In this document: positions 17,264 through 26,009 of the stretch, piece after piece
Layout of the letters: the number at the start of each line of letters is the position of its first letter
How positions within the stretch are numbered: the stretch's first letter is position 1
NCBI GenBank assembly: GCA_031402435.1
Contig: JANNSJ010000065.1
Location: forward strand, 1 to 64,000
DNA from: UBA11986 sp031402435
Lineage (GTDB): Bacteria; Bacteroidota; Ignavibacteria; UBA10030; UBA6906
Direction: 5' to 3'
Length of the DNA stretch: 64,000 nucleotides
Notes under the pieces: model-generated
Databases searched by the model: none
Seen by the model: only the letters and a program-made list of their open reading frames with translations
What the model was told of the DNA's origin: nothing
Made by a program: the position numbers and the translations under genes

Positions 17264-19129
17264 ATGAAGCAACGATATGTGATTGGAGCATACACGCTCA
17301 TTATTCTCGGCATCACTGCGTTTGCGCTCCCGGGCGATCGTACGGTTGTTCTGCCTGGTACGCAGCCTAACATCGTGCAAACGTTCGATCCGTACAACTC
17401 CGGCACGAGCGCGTGTCAGACATGCCACCAAACGCAAGGAGCAGGAAGAGTTGTCACGATTACACAGGACTGGCAGGGAAGTATGATGGCACATGCGGCG
17501 CGTGATCCGATTTTTTACGCTGCTGTTGCCGTTGCCAACAAGCGTATCAACGGCGTGGGAGAATTTTGCATCCGATGTCATTCACCAACCGGCTGGCTTG
17601 AAGGACGGTCAACCGGAGGGAGAGGCGATTCTCTCCGTGCCAACGACCTGAATGGTGTTCAATGCGACTTCTGCCATCGCATGAAAGATCCGATGATCCC
17701 CGATTCGACGATCAACCCTCCCGTGCCCGGGTATGGCAACGGAATGTTTGCGGTACAAACGCTCCGTGCGACAAAGCGTGGGCCGTACAGTGATGCGTTT
17801 CCCATCCATGCCGTGCAGGCAGATTCTTTTTATCGTTCAGGAAATTTCTGCGGCGTTTGTCACAATGTGAGCAATCCGCTGTACGCGACAGATCCGGTTA
17901 CGCAATCGCCGCATACGTACAGTCCAATTGAGCGCACGTACAGTGAATGGAAGTTGAGCTGGTGGGGGACACAGGGAGAGATGGGATCCTGTCAATCGTG
18001 CCACATGCCGCCAACAACAGGTTACGGATGCAACATCACCGGGTCACCATTGCGGAATGATTTGCCCCGCCACGACTTAACGGGAGGCAATACCTTTCTT
18101 CCTGATATTCTCGCGGACTTCTGGACCGGACTTGATACTGCGCGCATTGCGCTCGGCAAGCAACGGGCCATTGAAACTCTGCAAGACGCCGCTTCACTCG
18201 ATGCCGACGCCTTCCGCCGGAACGACACAGTCACGGCACGCGTGCGCGTAACGAATCTCACCGGTCACAAACTCCCCACCGGCTATCCGGAAGGGCGAAG
18301 AGTATGGCTGAATCTCGTTGGCCGCAACACGAACGGTGATACCATCTTCCAATCGGGAGAATACAATTTTCAGACGGCCGATCTCACGCTTGATCCTCAG
18401 ATAAAAGTATACCAGATAAAGCCCGGCCTCACCGCTGCACGCGCCAGCCAGTATGGACTGTCGCCGGGGCCGTCGTTCCATTTCGTTCTCAACGACACGA
18501 TCTTTTCGGACAATAGAATCCCCCCCGTTGGATTTACCAATGCTGCCTTCGCGTCACACATGGCCCAACCCATTGCATACACGTATGCCGATGGACAATT
18601 CTGGGACATCACGACGTATCATCTTCCTGCCGCTGTCGCGACGGTATCGGCAACACTCTATTATCAAACATCAAGCAAGGAGTATATTACATTCTTGCGG
18701 GATGAGAATATTGGCAACACGGAGGACTGGAAGCATTGGGGGGATAGTTTGTATTCTGCATGGAGCAGAAGGGGGAAGTCACGACCGGTCTCAATGGGAA
18801 GCATTACGGTGCAGGTGTCAGACTCAACGACGGGGTTCAAGGATCCGGAATTGAATGTTCCTGCACAAGCATCACTCAAACAGAATTATCCGAACCCTTT
18901 CAATCCAACAACGACTATGGAATTCAGCATCGACCGGGCAGCATATGTCACGCTCAAGGTGTTTGATATTACGGGTCGTGAAGTTGTAACGGTGGTGAAG
19001 GGAAGGATGACCGCAGGAGAATACCGTTACACCTTTGACGCAAAAGATTTGCCGAGTGGGATCTATCTCTATAGACTGACAACGGACAACAATACCTCGC
19101 TGGTGAAGAAGTTGATGTTGCTGAGGTGA
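17264..19129 (+). CDS. Five-haem cytochrome c with C-terminal T9SS sorting domain
   Basis: 621 residues; AAAGGA precedes the ATG and a signal peptide covers about 20 residues. Five CxxCH haem-binding motifs lie in the first half: CQTCH (about 51), CIRCH (102), CDFCH (134), CGVCH (196) and CQSCH (243), resembling cytochrome c554-like multihaem proteins. A beta-rich domain follows (about 290-500) and the end is a T9SS type A sorting domain: LKQNYPNPFNPTTTMEFSI, VFDITGREVVTVV and SGIYLYRLTT, ending KKLMLLR. Together this predicts a secreted or cell-surface electron-transfer protein, whose haem would be attached in the periplasm before outer-membrane export. Partner oxidoreductases are not in the window. 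Confidence 0.92.
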   Translation: MKQRYVIGAYTLIILGITAFALPGDRTVVLPGTQPNIVQTFDPYNSGTSACQTCHQTQGAGRVVTITQDWQGSMMAHAARDPIFYAAVAVANKRINGVGEFCIRCHSPTGWLEGRSTGGRGDSLRANDLNGVQCDFCHRMKDPMIPDSTINPPVPGYGNGMFAVQTLRATKRGPYSDAFPIHAVQADSFYRSGNFCGVCHNVSNPLYATDPVTQSPHTYSPIERTYSEWKLSWWGTQGEMGSCQSCHMPPTTGYGCNITGSPLRNDLPRHDLTGGNTFLPDILADFWTGLDTARIALGKQRAIETLQDAASLDADAFRRNDTVTARVRVTNLTGHKLPTGYPEGRRVWLNLVGRNTNGDTIFQSGEYNFQTADLTLDPQIKVYQIKPGLTAARASQYGLSPGPSFHFVLNDTIFSDNRIPPVGFTNAAFASHMAQPIAYTYADGQFWDITTYHLPAAVATVSATLYYQTSSKEYITFLRDENIGNTEDWKHWGDSLYSAWSRRGKSRPVSMGSITVQVSDSTTGFKDPELNVPAQASLKQNYPNPFNPTTTMEFSIDRAAYVTLKVFDITGREVVTVVKGRMTAGEYRYTFDAKDLPSGIYLYRLTTDNNTSLVKKLMLLR

Positions 19130-19149
19130 TCGGATCAAATTCGAGTATT

Positions 19150-19196
19150 GAACAAAAAATGCCCCGCCTCTGCAAATTGAGGGCGGGGTCTTTCTT
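19150..19196. terminator. Bidirectional terminator between convergent genes
   Basis: CCCCGCCTC pairs with GAGGGCGGGG (one bulge) between the cytochrome gene (+) and the large propeller gene (-). On the minus strand the hairpin is followed by a TTTTTT run; on the plus strand by TCTTTCTTT. Confidence 0.8.
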
Positions 19197-19261
19197 TACA
19201 GCTACCTTTGCTCGCGTGCTATCTCAATAGAGTCATCCTCCGGCCATTCCGGGGATACGTC

Positions 19262-22200
19262 TCACTTCAGCAGCATGACTTTCTGTATCTGTGTGAACGC
19301 AGCTGTTGTCAAGCGAACGAAGTACATGCCACTGGCAAATCCGCTCGCGTCCCACCGAACCTCTCGGTTCCCGGCCGGACTGACTTCGTTCACCAACCGG
19401 GTGACCAATTGCCCGGTCAGATTGTACACAGCCAATTCCACGTGTGTTTGTTCTGGTAGTGCAAACCTGAATGTCGTCGACGGGTTGAACGGATTCGGGT
19501 AGTTCTTCTCGAAGGCGTAGGTGAGAGGCAGTCCGTTCTCCTCTACTGCTGTGATACCGACGGTGAACTGGCCCGAGGCGGCCTGTCCGCCAGCGTAGGC
19601 AGCATCAACAGCGCGAAGCGTCCATGCGTATTGGCCGTTGGGAAGACCGGTGAGCAACCATTCGGTAACGGCGCTGATGTTGCCGGGTTGCGGGAGACTG
19701 CGTGGGACTGCAACCGGGATACTGTTACGGAAAAGACTGAGATCGTACGTGAGAGCGGCACTTGGCGTATGATCGTCGCTGGCTGCGGTCCATGTCAGGA
19801 TAACTGTGCTGCTGTCCGGCACGGTGGAACCCAGATTTGAGGGCCGCGATGGGGCGGCATTCTGGCCGGGAGCGTCATTACGGTAGACATGCATTTGCGC
19901 CTCGACGAGTCCATTCCCACCCGGAACGAAGTATTGTCCGGCAATGAAATAATCAAGATCGCCCTCACCGTCGATATCAAACCAGGAGAAGGTGCCCCCG
20001 CGATCTCCGCTCGCCCGTGGCGCAGGCAGCACGCTGCCCGAGTCGGAGAAAACCCCGCCCATGTTGGTGTAGACTTTTGCGCGGCCTTCAATATTGGACC
20101 CCGAGTTATAGTTGCCAGCTAAAAGAACGTCCATATCTCCATCGTTGTCGTAATCTGCCCATGTGGCTGCCGTAAGATCGAACCAACCCTCACAAGGAAC
20201 GCAGGGAAGGACCTCCAACGAGTCGTAGCTTCCGCCGTTGTTACGGTAGATTCGGAGAGCATTAGTGTACGTGCCATTGAGTTCCTTGATGTTGCCGGCC
20301 ACGAGGATGTCAAGGTCGCCATCAGCGTCATAGTCGCCCCATTGTGCCTCGCCATGTTCGATGGTCAGTGAACCGAGGATGTCCTCGCCGACGAATGTAC
20401 CGTTGCCGTCGTTCCGATAACGGCGGATGAACCCGCGGTCGGTCAACGGTGCGATGTTGACGAGCAGCAGATCGAGATCCTGATCGCCGTCATAGTCAGC
20501 CCAAGCGCTCTGCGCATGCGCAGTGGGCGCGAGAATTGAATCGGCCTCAGTGAAGGTCCATCCTCCGGTTCCGTTGGGGCCGTCATTGCGCATCAACGCT
20601 GTGCGATATGAGAATGTACCGCCGTCAAAGACCGAGGGTAAAAGGATGTCAAGGTCGCCATCGTTATCATAATCCGCCCATGTGATGGAACGAAGATCAA
20701 AGTCAGCCTGGTCGTTGTTTTCCCAATACCCAGGCAGCTGGGTGTTGCTCAGTACAAGTGTGCCGGCGTCGTTGCGCAAGAGGGCTGTTTCGCCATCGGT
20801 TCCGACCGCGAGGTCCTGATCCCCGTCGCCATCCACGTCACCCCAGGCGAGATCCGACGACCCGGCGCTGAGTGTACCGAGAGGTATGTCGATGTGGGTA
20901 AATGTCCATTCCCCATTTCCCCCCAAGCCGTCGTTCCGTAGCAACACCAGGCGATCCTCCACACTTTGGTTGTAGACGACGTAGTAGCCTAGAACCGCGA
21001 TGTCGAGATCACCGTCACCGTCGTAGTCTGCTGGAGCAGTAGTGATGACCCAAAAATCTTCGTCCTGTGGCGTTACGAAGAGAGAATCGAGTGGTGTTAC
21101 CTCGGTGAAGTCACCGAATGTGCCACCCGGATTGGGTTGTACTACGATGATTCGCCCTGTGCTTCCGGTCGCACTATCGTCGTCTGTGACGGTCAGGCGC
21201 ACGATGTATGTGTTGGCTTGCGTGAAAGTGTGCGATGTGTGCCGCTCCGATGAGGTTGTCCCATCGCCAAAATCCCAGGACCAGCCGACGATGATCCCAT
21301 CTGGGTCGAGACTTATGTCGGTGAAATTCACTGTGAGTCCTGAGGCAACGAAGTTGAAAGACGCCTCGGGAGGACGGTTGAGAGGTGGTGGTGGCGGGCC
21401 GGTGAAATGTTCGATATAGCCCTGATAACCTACCGTCCAAGCGTTGCCTGCAGGGCTTGCTGCGATAGCGGCAAACGAACCGAAGCTCTCTGATCCTATA
21501 TTGAGAACGGCCCAATTCTGTCCGCCGGTGGCTGAGTAGTAGACAACATTGTTGCTTGTGCTAAGCCACAATTCATTAGCACCGACAAGATGGAGGTCTG
21601 TGAAATTATCATTGCCGTTTGGTGTGGGCAAGACCTGCCACGTCACACCACCATCATCGCTACGAGATGCATAGCCCGACATCCCAACAGCGTATCCGAT
21701 GTTCCCGTTATAGAATTCCATATCCCTAATCTGTGTTGGAAATCCCGGGAGGTTTCCCTGAACCCATGTGCTGCCGCCATTACTGCTTCGGTAGTAGTTC
21801 CCGGTGACATTTGCCGCCCAGATGTTCGTGCCTTTCACATCGACGGCAACATAGGCGCCCTGAAAGTCTGGAACGGGGGTCCAAGTTTCGCCCCCGTCGG
21901 TTGTGTGGTGTAAGCCAGAACCTTGGCCAATCACCCAGCCGTCGAGGAGGGTTGTGAATTGAACATCCTCCGCCGGAGAAAGACTTGAAGGCGTCACAGT
22001 TGCGGCCGACCAAGTCGCGCCCGCGTCGGAGCTCTTGTAGACTTGACCCACTTCGTCCACGACAACGACCTCGTCCAGTCCGACGACGTCGACAGCCTTG
22101 ATGGTGTACTGGGAGACTGCGGTATGAAGAACCCACCGCGAAATTCCATTACTCGTAAGGAGTGCACCGTTGTCACCAACAGCGATCAGATTTCCGTTTG

Positions 22201-23356
22201 GGAAGCGATCGAGGTCGTTAAGAGACGTACCGGTTCCGCTCGAGATCTGTGACCATGAAGCACCGCCGTTGGTTGTCTTGATGACGAAGCCTGCACCATA
22301 GCCGAAATAGCCCGTCTGTGAGTTGGCGAAGACAGGTGCTGCACTGCTTAGATAGCCCGGCCTTGGACCTGGAGAAACAAATGTTTGTGTCCAACTCAAA
22401 CCAGCATCACCTGAGCGGAACATGTTCCCATCAAGATCGGAAGCAACCACGGTCTGTGGGTCAGCAACGGCGAAGGCACAGACACCTGCCGGCATCACCT
22501 CACCAAGGTCAGTCCAAGTCAAACCACCGTCTGTGGATCGGAAAATGCGATCGTCGAAATCAGGAAAGTTGCCAGACCGGCCCCACGCCAGGACGACATC
22601 GGCCAAAACATCAAGGAGACGATCCCGACCGGTAGATGAAGCGCCAGTTGTCCACGTCGAACCACCGTCGGTGGAGTGGATGAATGTACCATCCCCGATA
22701 CCGACGGCGAACGTATTTGAGAGAAACACCACTGCCTTTGCAAGCCCGCTATGCACGAGATTGAATGTGGTTCCTCCATCGGTCGTACGGTAGATCGCAC
22801 TGTCAGCGATACCGAGCCCGAGCAGATTGTCGACAAAGTCGAAATCAACAATGCCGTTTGGAGATGGCACCCAGGAGTCACCGGCATCATGACTGACGTA
22901 GTGGTCGAAGTTCCCCGAGGCAAGCCCGAAGGAAGTAGTGTAGAACTTCATGAAGTAAGTAGAGCCGAGGAACGGAAGTTGGGTCCAGGTCGTTCCGCCG
23001 TCGGTCGTCCGATAGTTGTCGTTACCGTATGTCCATCCGTTCTGGCTGTCAAGAAAAAAAAGGCCGTTCAATGGATTACTCAGGCTAACGGGAATATCTC
23101 GCTGAACCCAGGTAGATCCGCCGTCGGATGATTCAAACAAAGAGCCACCATTATCGAACGAGTTGTCATCGGTAGCAATGAACACCCGCTGAGTCGTTGG
23201 CGCACCGACACCCCTGACATCGAGGTAAGTTGGGGCTGGACTTTGGGTGTCCCACTGCGCGGTGGCCGCGGACGTCAGAAGAACTATCGTGAAGGCTAAG
23301 AATCTGGAGCTTATTGGGCTTTGTAGCCCGGTACACACATCATTAAAAAGCCGCAT
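19262..23356 (-). CDS. Large T9SS cargo: YCF48-like propellers, PKD, FG-GAP repeats, Fn3 and sorting domain
   Basis: 1364 residues. A signal peptide ends near ATAQ (residue 34). From about 40 to 640 there are YCF48/BNR-like propeller repeats (SLFESSDGGSTWVQR, IYRTTDGGTTFNLV, SDDGGVTWQVL). A PKD domain lies at about 655-742 (SWDFGDGTTSSERHTSHTF). FG-GAP/VCBS-type repeats with DxDxDG calcium loops follow (DYDGDGDLDIAVLG, ADYDNDGDMDVLLAG), then a fibronectin-III-like segment and the T9SS domain (EKNYPNPFNPSTTFRFALP, ending KVMLLK). It is most likely a long cell-surface or secreted adhesin-like protein; no enzymatic domain is visible. Its terminator is shared with the cytochrome gene. Confidence 0.9.
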   Translation of the reverse strand: MRLFNDVCTGLQSPISSRFLAFTIVLLTSAATAQWDTQSPAPTYLDVRGVGAPTTQRVFIATDDNSFDNGGSLFESSDGGSTWVQRDIPVSLSNPLNGLFFLDSQNGWTYGNDNYRTTDGGTTWTQLPFLGSTYFMKFYTTSFGLASGNFDHYVSHDAGDSWVPSPNGIVDFDFVDNLLGLGIADSAIYRTTDGGTTFNLVHSGLAKAVVFLSNTFAVGIGDGTFIHSTDGGSTWTTGASSTGRDRLLDVLADVVLAWGRSGNFPDFDDRIFRSTDGGLTWTDLGEVMPAGVCAFAVADPQTVVASDLDGNMFRSGDAGLSWTQTFVSPGPRPGYLSSAAPVFANSQTGYFGYGAGFVIKTTNGGASWSQISSGTGTSLNDLDRFPNGNLIAVGDNGALLTSNGISRWVLHTAVSQYTIKAVDVVGLDEVVVVDEVGQVYKSSDAGATWSAATVTPSSLSPAEDVQFTTLLDGWVIGQGSGLHHTTDGGETWTPVPDFQGAYVAVDVKGTNIWAANVTGNYYRSSNGGSTWVQGNLPGFPTQIRDMEFYNGNIGYAVGMSGYASRSDDGGVTWQVLPTPNGNDNFTDLHLVGANELWLSTSNNVVYYSATGGQNWAVLNIGSESFGSFAAIAASPAGNAWTVGYQGYIEHFTGPPPPPLNRPPEASFNFVASGLTVNFTDISLDPDGIIVGWSWDFGDGTTSSERHTSHTFTQANTYIVRLTVTDDDSATGSTGRIIVVQPNPGGTFGDFTEVTPLDSLFVTPQDEDFWVITTAPADYDGDGDLDIAVLGYYVVYNQSVEDRLVLLRNDGLGGNGEWTFTHIDIPLGTLSAGSSDLAWGDVDGDGDQDLAVGTDGETALLRNDAGTLVLSNTQLPGYWENNDQADFDLRSITWADYDNDGDLDILLPSVFDGGTFSYRTALMRNDGPNGTGGWTFTEADSILAPTAHAQSAWADYDGDQDLDLLLVNIAPLTDRGFIRRYRNDGNGTFVGEDILGSLTIEHGEAQWGDYDADGDLDILVAGNIKELNGTYTNALRIYRNNGGSYDSLEVLPCVPCEGWFDLTAATWADYDNDGDMDVLLAGNYNSGSNIEGRAKVYTNMGGVFSDSGSVLPAPRASGDRGGTFSWFDIDGEGDLDYFIAGQYFVPGGNGLVEAQMHVYRNDAPGQNAAPSRPSNLGSTVPDSSTVILTWTAASDDHTPSAALTYDLSLFRNSIPVAVPRSLPQPGNISAVTEWLLTGLPNGQYAWTLRAVDAAYAGGQAASGQFTVGITAVEENGLPLTYAFEKNYPNPFNPSTTFRFALPEQTHVELAVYNLTGQLVTRLVNEVSPAGNREVRWDASGFASGMYFVRLTTAAFTQIQKVMLLK

Positions 23357-23486
23357 ACCAACCTCCGAAATTTAATGGATGCCGATCAAGATGAAAACCA
23401 TAGCGTTTGCTAAGCGCAATCCTTAATGAACTATTCTTTCTGAAGAAAATATCGCCACTCCTTCCCGCTGAGCGCGGAAGACCAGT

Positions 23487-23528
23487 TGCTTGATACATTC
23501 AGGCAGCGGCTTGGATAGCAGTCGCGTG
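23487..23528. repeat. Repeat copy A, shared with 30386-30427
   Basis: The stretch GGCAGCGGCTTGGATAGCAG followed by TCGCGTG matches GGCAGTGGCTTGGTTAGCAG followed by TCGCTTG in the second copy, with further similarity before it. Both lie in gaps of the T9SS array. Confidence 0.6.
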
Positions 23529-23711
23529 CTCTTGCGAGTCTCCAAATCCATGCCAACCATCATCGCATCGCTCAACAATGGGCTTGGGCATTCTTTTGAA
23601 GCAAGAGGCGACATGCTGTGATCTAATGGGGCACAAAGACAACAGGGTGTTGGTCGTTTTCAAGGCTGTGCGTGGCATGGAACGGGCACTCTTGCCTCCA
23701 CGGCTGCCAAA

Positions 23712-23857
23712 AGTTCTCTCTTGATTTACGAGTGTTGCGACTTCACGTCCAAGCGCATCAAAACACGTTCAGGCTAACAACAGCGACTCATATTTGTTGC
23801 CTCGATACGTTTCATCAGCGGCATCTTCACGATCTCACGTCGGACATCATATTTGAG
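23712..23857 (-). pseudogene. Scrambled remnants of T9SS sorting domain(s)
   Basis: Two pieces on the minus strand match the sorting domains of neighbouring genes. Bases 23857-23810 encode LKYDVRREIVKMPLMK, equivalent to the last residues of the domain. Bases 23775-23712 encode SLNVF then, after a one-base frameshift in a T run, DALGREVATLVNQER, equivalent to the middle of the domain. They lie in the wrong order for one domain, so they come from two decayed copies or from a rearrangement. Confidence 0.7.
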
Positions 23858-23908
23858 ATTGGGGGAGCTGTCTCACAAATATCTTTTCGCTCGGGCAAAC
23901 CGAAGGTA

Positions 23909-23959
23909 GAAAAAACATAAGCCTCCCGTATCTGAATGTCCAGATTCGAGAAGCTTATG
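23909..23959 (-). terminator. Terminator of the 24036-25833 gene, repeat-type
   Basis: CATAAGCCTCCCG (23916-23928) pairs with CGAGAAGCTTATG (23947-23959) with few mismatches; the loop contains ATCTG/CAGAT. On the minus strand the A run at 23909-23915 becomes a T tract. A close copy is at 30261-30304. Confidence 0.75.
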
Positions 23960-24035
23960 GGAAATAACACACTAACAAGTTACACTTCTGCAAACGCAAA
24001 AGCCACACATTTGTGACGAAAAGGCAATAGGTTCG

Positions 24036-25833
24036 CTATCTTATGAGCAGCATTTTCATGATTTGATATTTGCCATGACTCTCCAATCTGGCGAAGTACA
24101 CTCCGCTCCCGACATTTGTAGCATTCCAACTGGCTGAATAGATGCCGGGGGATTTCTCTTCATTTACCAGTGCTGCTACTTCGCGTCCGAGAAGGTCGAA
24201 CACCTTCAGGCTCACCATTCCGAAATCAGCAATCCGAAATCCGATTTCAGTTATTGGATTAAACGGATTGGGATAGTTCTGTGACAACGCAAACTCTGTC
24301 GGGGTGCCCGGATCGTCATTGGACACTGACGTCAAGCCGCATGGAATCCTTTCTGCGAAGATCGTGATCGGATCGCCTTGTCCCAGTTCCTCTCCATCCC
24401 AAAAAACGAAGACGTTGCCGGCACCATCAGCGCCTGTCCACCAGCGGGTTAGACCCTGCTTGCCAGGAGCTGTGGTAACGGGCGAGCCATTCAATGGCTC
24501 GACCATCTCCCCGTTGGGCCGGACATGCTGGAAGTAGATATCCTGCTCGAAGTAACCCCTCTGCCGCCAGTCAAGCCAGGTCAGGAAGACACCACCGGCT
24601 CCGTCGGGATTGAGATCCGCGCCATACTGGCGATCGAGGCCCACGCAAACTGGAAGCGGCGAGGGGAAGAGCGGTGTTCCATCAGGGAGCACTCGCAGGA
24701 CATAGTTGTCCCAGTCGGCCCCGGCGCCAACATGATAGCAACTTACCCAGGCGCCACCTTGGCTGTCGGTCAACGCCATTGTGAACCCGAATCCAAACGG
24801 GGAGACCCTGACGCCATTCACACCCCACAACAGCTGGCCGCTGCCGTTGAAGCGCTGCCCGCCCACGTAGTCGCCCTGAGCCGATCGGGAGAACCAAAAG
24901 GCAAGGACCCCGCCTTCACCGTCAGGAGCAAGAAAGCTCCCAATCGTCTCACTGGATGGAAGACCGCAGGCCAGAACGCCGCCACTCCCCCATAGACGCT
25001 GCCCAGCTGCGTCGAGGTGTTGTACCTTCACGTTGTCATCGCTCGGGATCCTCTCCGCATAGGCGAAGAAGAGTCCGCCCTGACCGTCCGCCATGGCCGT
25101 CACGCCGTTCGTTACCACAGCAGTGGAGGTCGCGCCCAGCACGCCGCTGGTGCCCCCCCCAGAGTTGAGTGCCGTTGGCGTCGACGTGGTGTACGCGAAC
25201 AGTCTGCGGCTCATCCCAGGTCACCCAAAGGTAGAATACTCCTCCCGTTCCATCCGCGATAAACTCACTCCATGGATACTGGTTACAGCATTGGACCAGT
25301 ACGACGCCTTGGGGGCCGAACAGACGGTTCCCGGCTGAGTCGAAGCGTTGCAGCCTCTCGCTCACGTCGGGTCCGGTGTGGACAACGAAGACACCGCCGG
25401 CACCGTCACTTGCCAACTGGGGACGCTCAGTGTAGGGCGCATCATGTACAATGATGCCCTCCGCGAGCCAGAGGCGATCACCGGCAGCGTTAAGGTGCTG
25501 GATCCTGCAGCGATCGGTAAGCTGTCCAGCGTACTCGTCCCAGAGCAGGTAGACCCCGCCCGAACCGTCCGAGACGACGCCGAGCGGTTCCTGCGTGCCC
25601 GGAAAATAGCCAGGGTCGAGGGCTACGCGCTGTGCAGTCATCGGGTCTCCACAAGACCAGCCCGAATCGCTGTGATCGAACACTCCGGCCGGTGGTACTG
25701 GCGGTAACTCGTACAATGATACTGCAATCTCATTCTTCGCGTCTGAACCAAGGTACACCGTCAGAGCATCTGCTCGCTCATTTGTGCAGACACCCAAAAA
25801 CGAAGCAAAAAGTAGCACGATTCGTGTTTTCAT
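24036..25833 (-). pseudogene. T9SS cargo gene interrupted by a frameshift in a G8 tract
   Basis: The first part, from the ATG at 25833, has a short signal peptide and repeats such as AGDRLWLAEGIIVHD and DGAGGVFVVHTG; it runs out of frame after NGTQLWGG. The second part continues from the other frame with GGTSGVLGATS, then the same kind of repeats (AGQRLWGSGGVLACG, DGAGGVFLTWLD) and a T9SS domain (SQNYPNPFNPITEIGFRI, ending MLLIR). The join lies in eight Cs on the plus strand at 25153-25160 (eight Gs in the coding strand); nine would restore one frame of about 599 residues. The repeats resemble those of secreted proteins annotated only as T9SS cargo. Phase variation, decay or a sequencing error are all possible. 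Confidence 0.85.
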
Positions 25834-26009
25834 TACTCACCATTTTGGATACTAACGGAAAATGTTTGTTGGGTCATGCTCGATCAAATGATAGTAATCT
25901 CCCTTGACTTGCTCATTGAGTAGTCGGATAAAACGTCCCGGATGTTACAGTACGCCGATGAGATTACTCATATAAATCCATAACAACCGCCCGCTAGAAC
26001 GATGTATGT

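Larger units (their letters stand above)
23357..24035. other. 680-base gap with T9SS gene debris and a terminator
   Basis: No intact gene is visible. It contains a repeat shared with 30386-30427, out-of-order fragments of a T9SS sorting domain (23712-23857) and the terminator of the gene at 24036-25833. The last 150 bases before 23356 should hold the promoter of the large cargo gene, but I cannot identify its boxes. Confidence 0.7.

Noticed and set aside
20510..20523. Perfect palindrome CTGCGCATGCGCAG as an operator
   Set aside because: It lies inside the coding sequence of the large cargo gene and matches its codons; probably chance.
23423..23614. 63-codon minus-strand frame downstream of the cargo array
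   Set aside because: It includes the array repeat and shows no signal peptide or domain; treated as chance.
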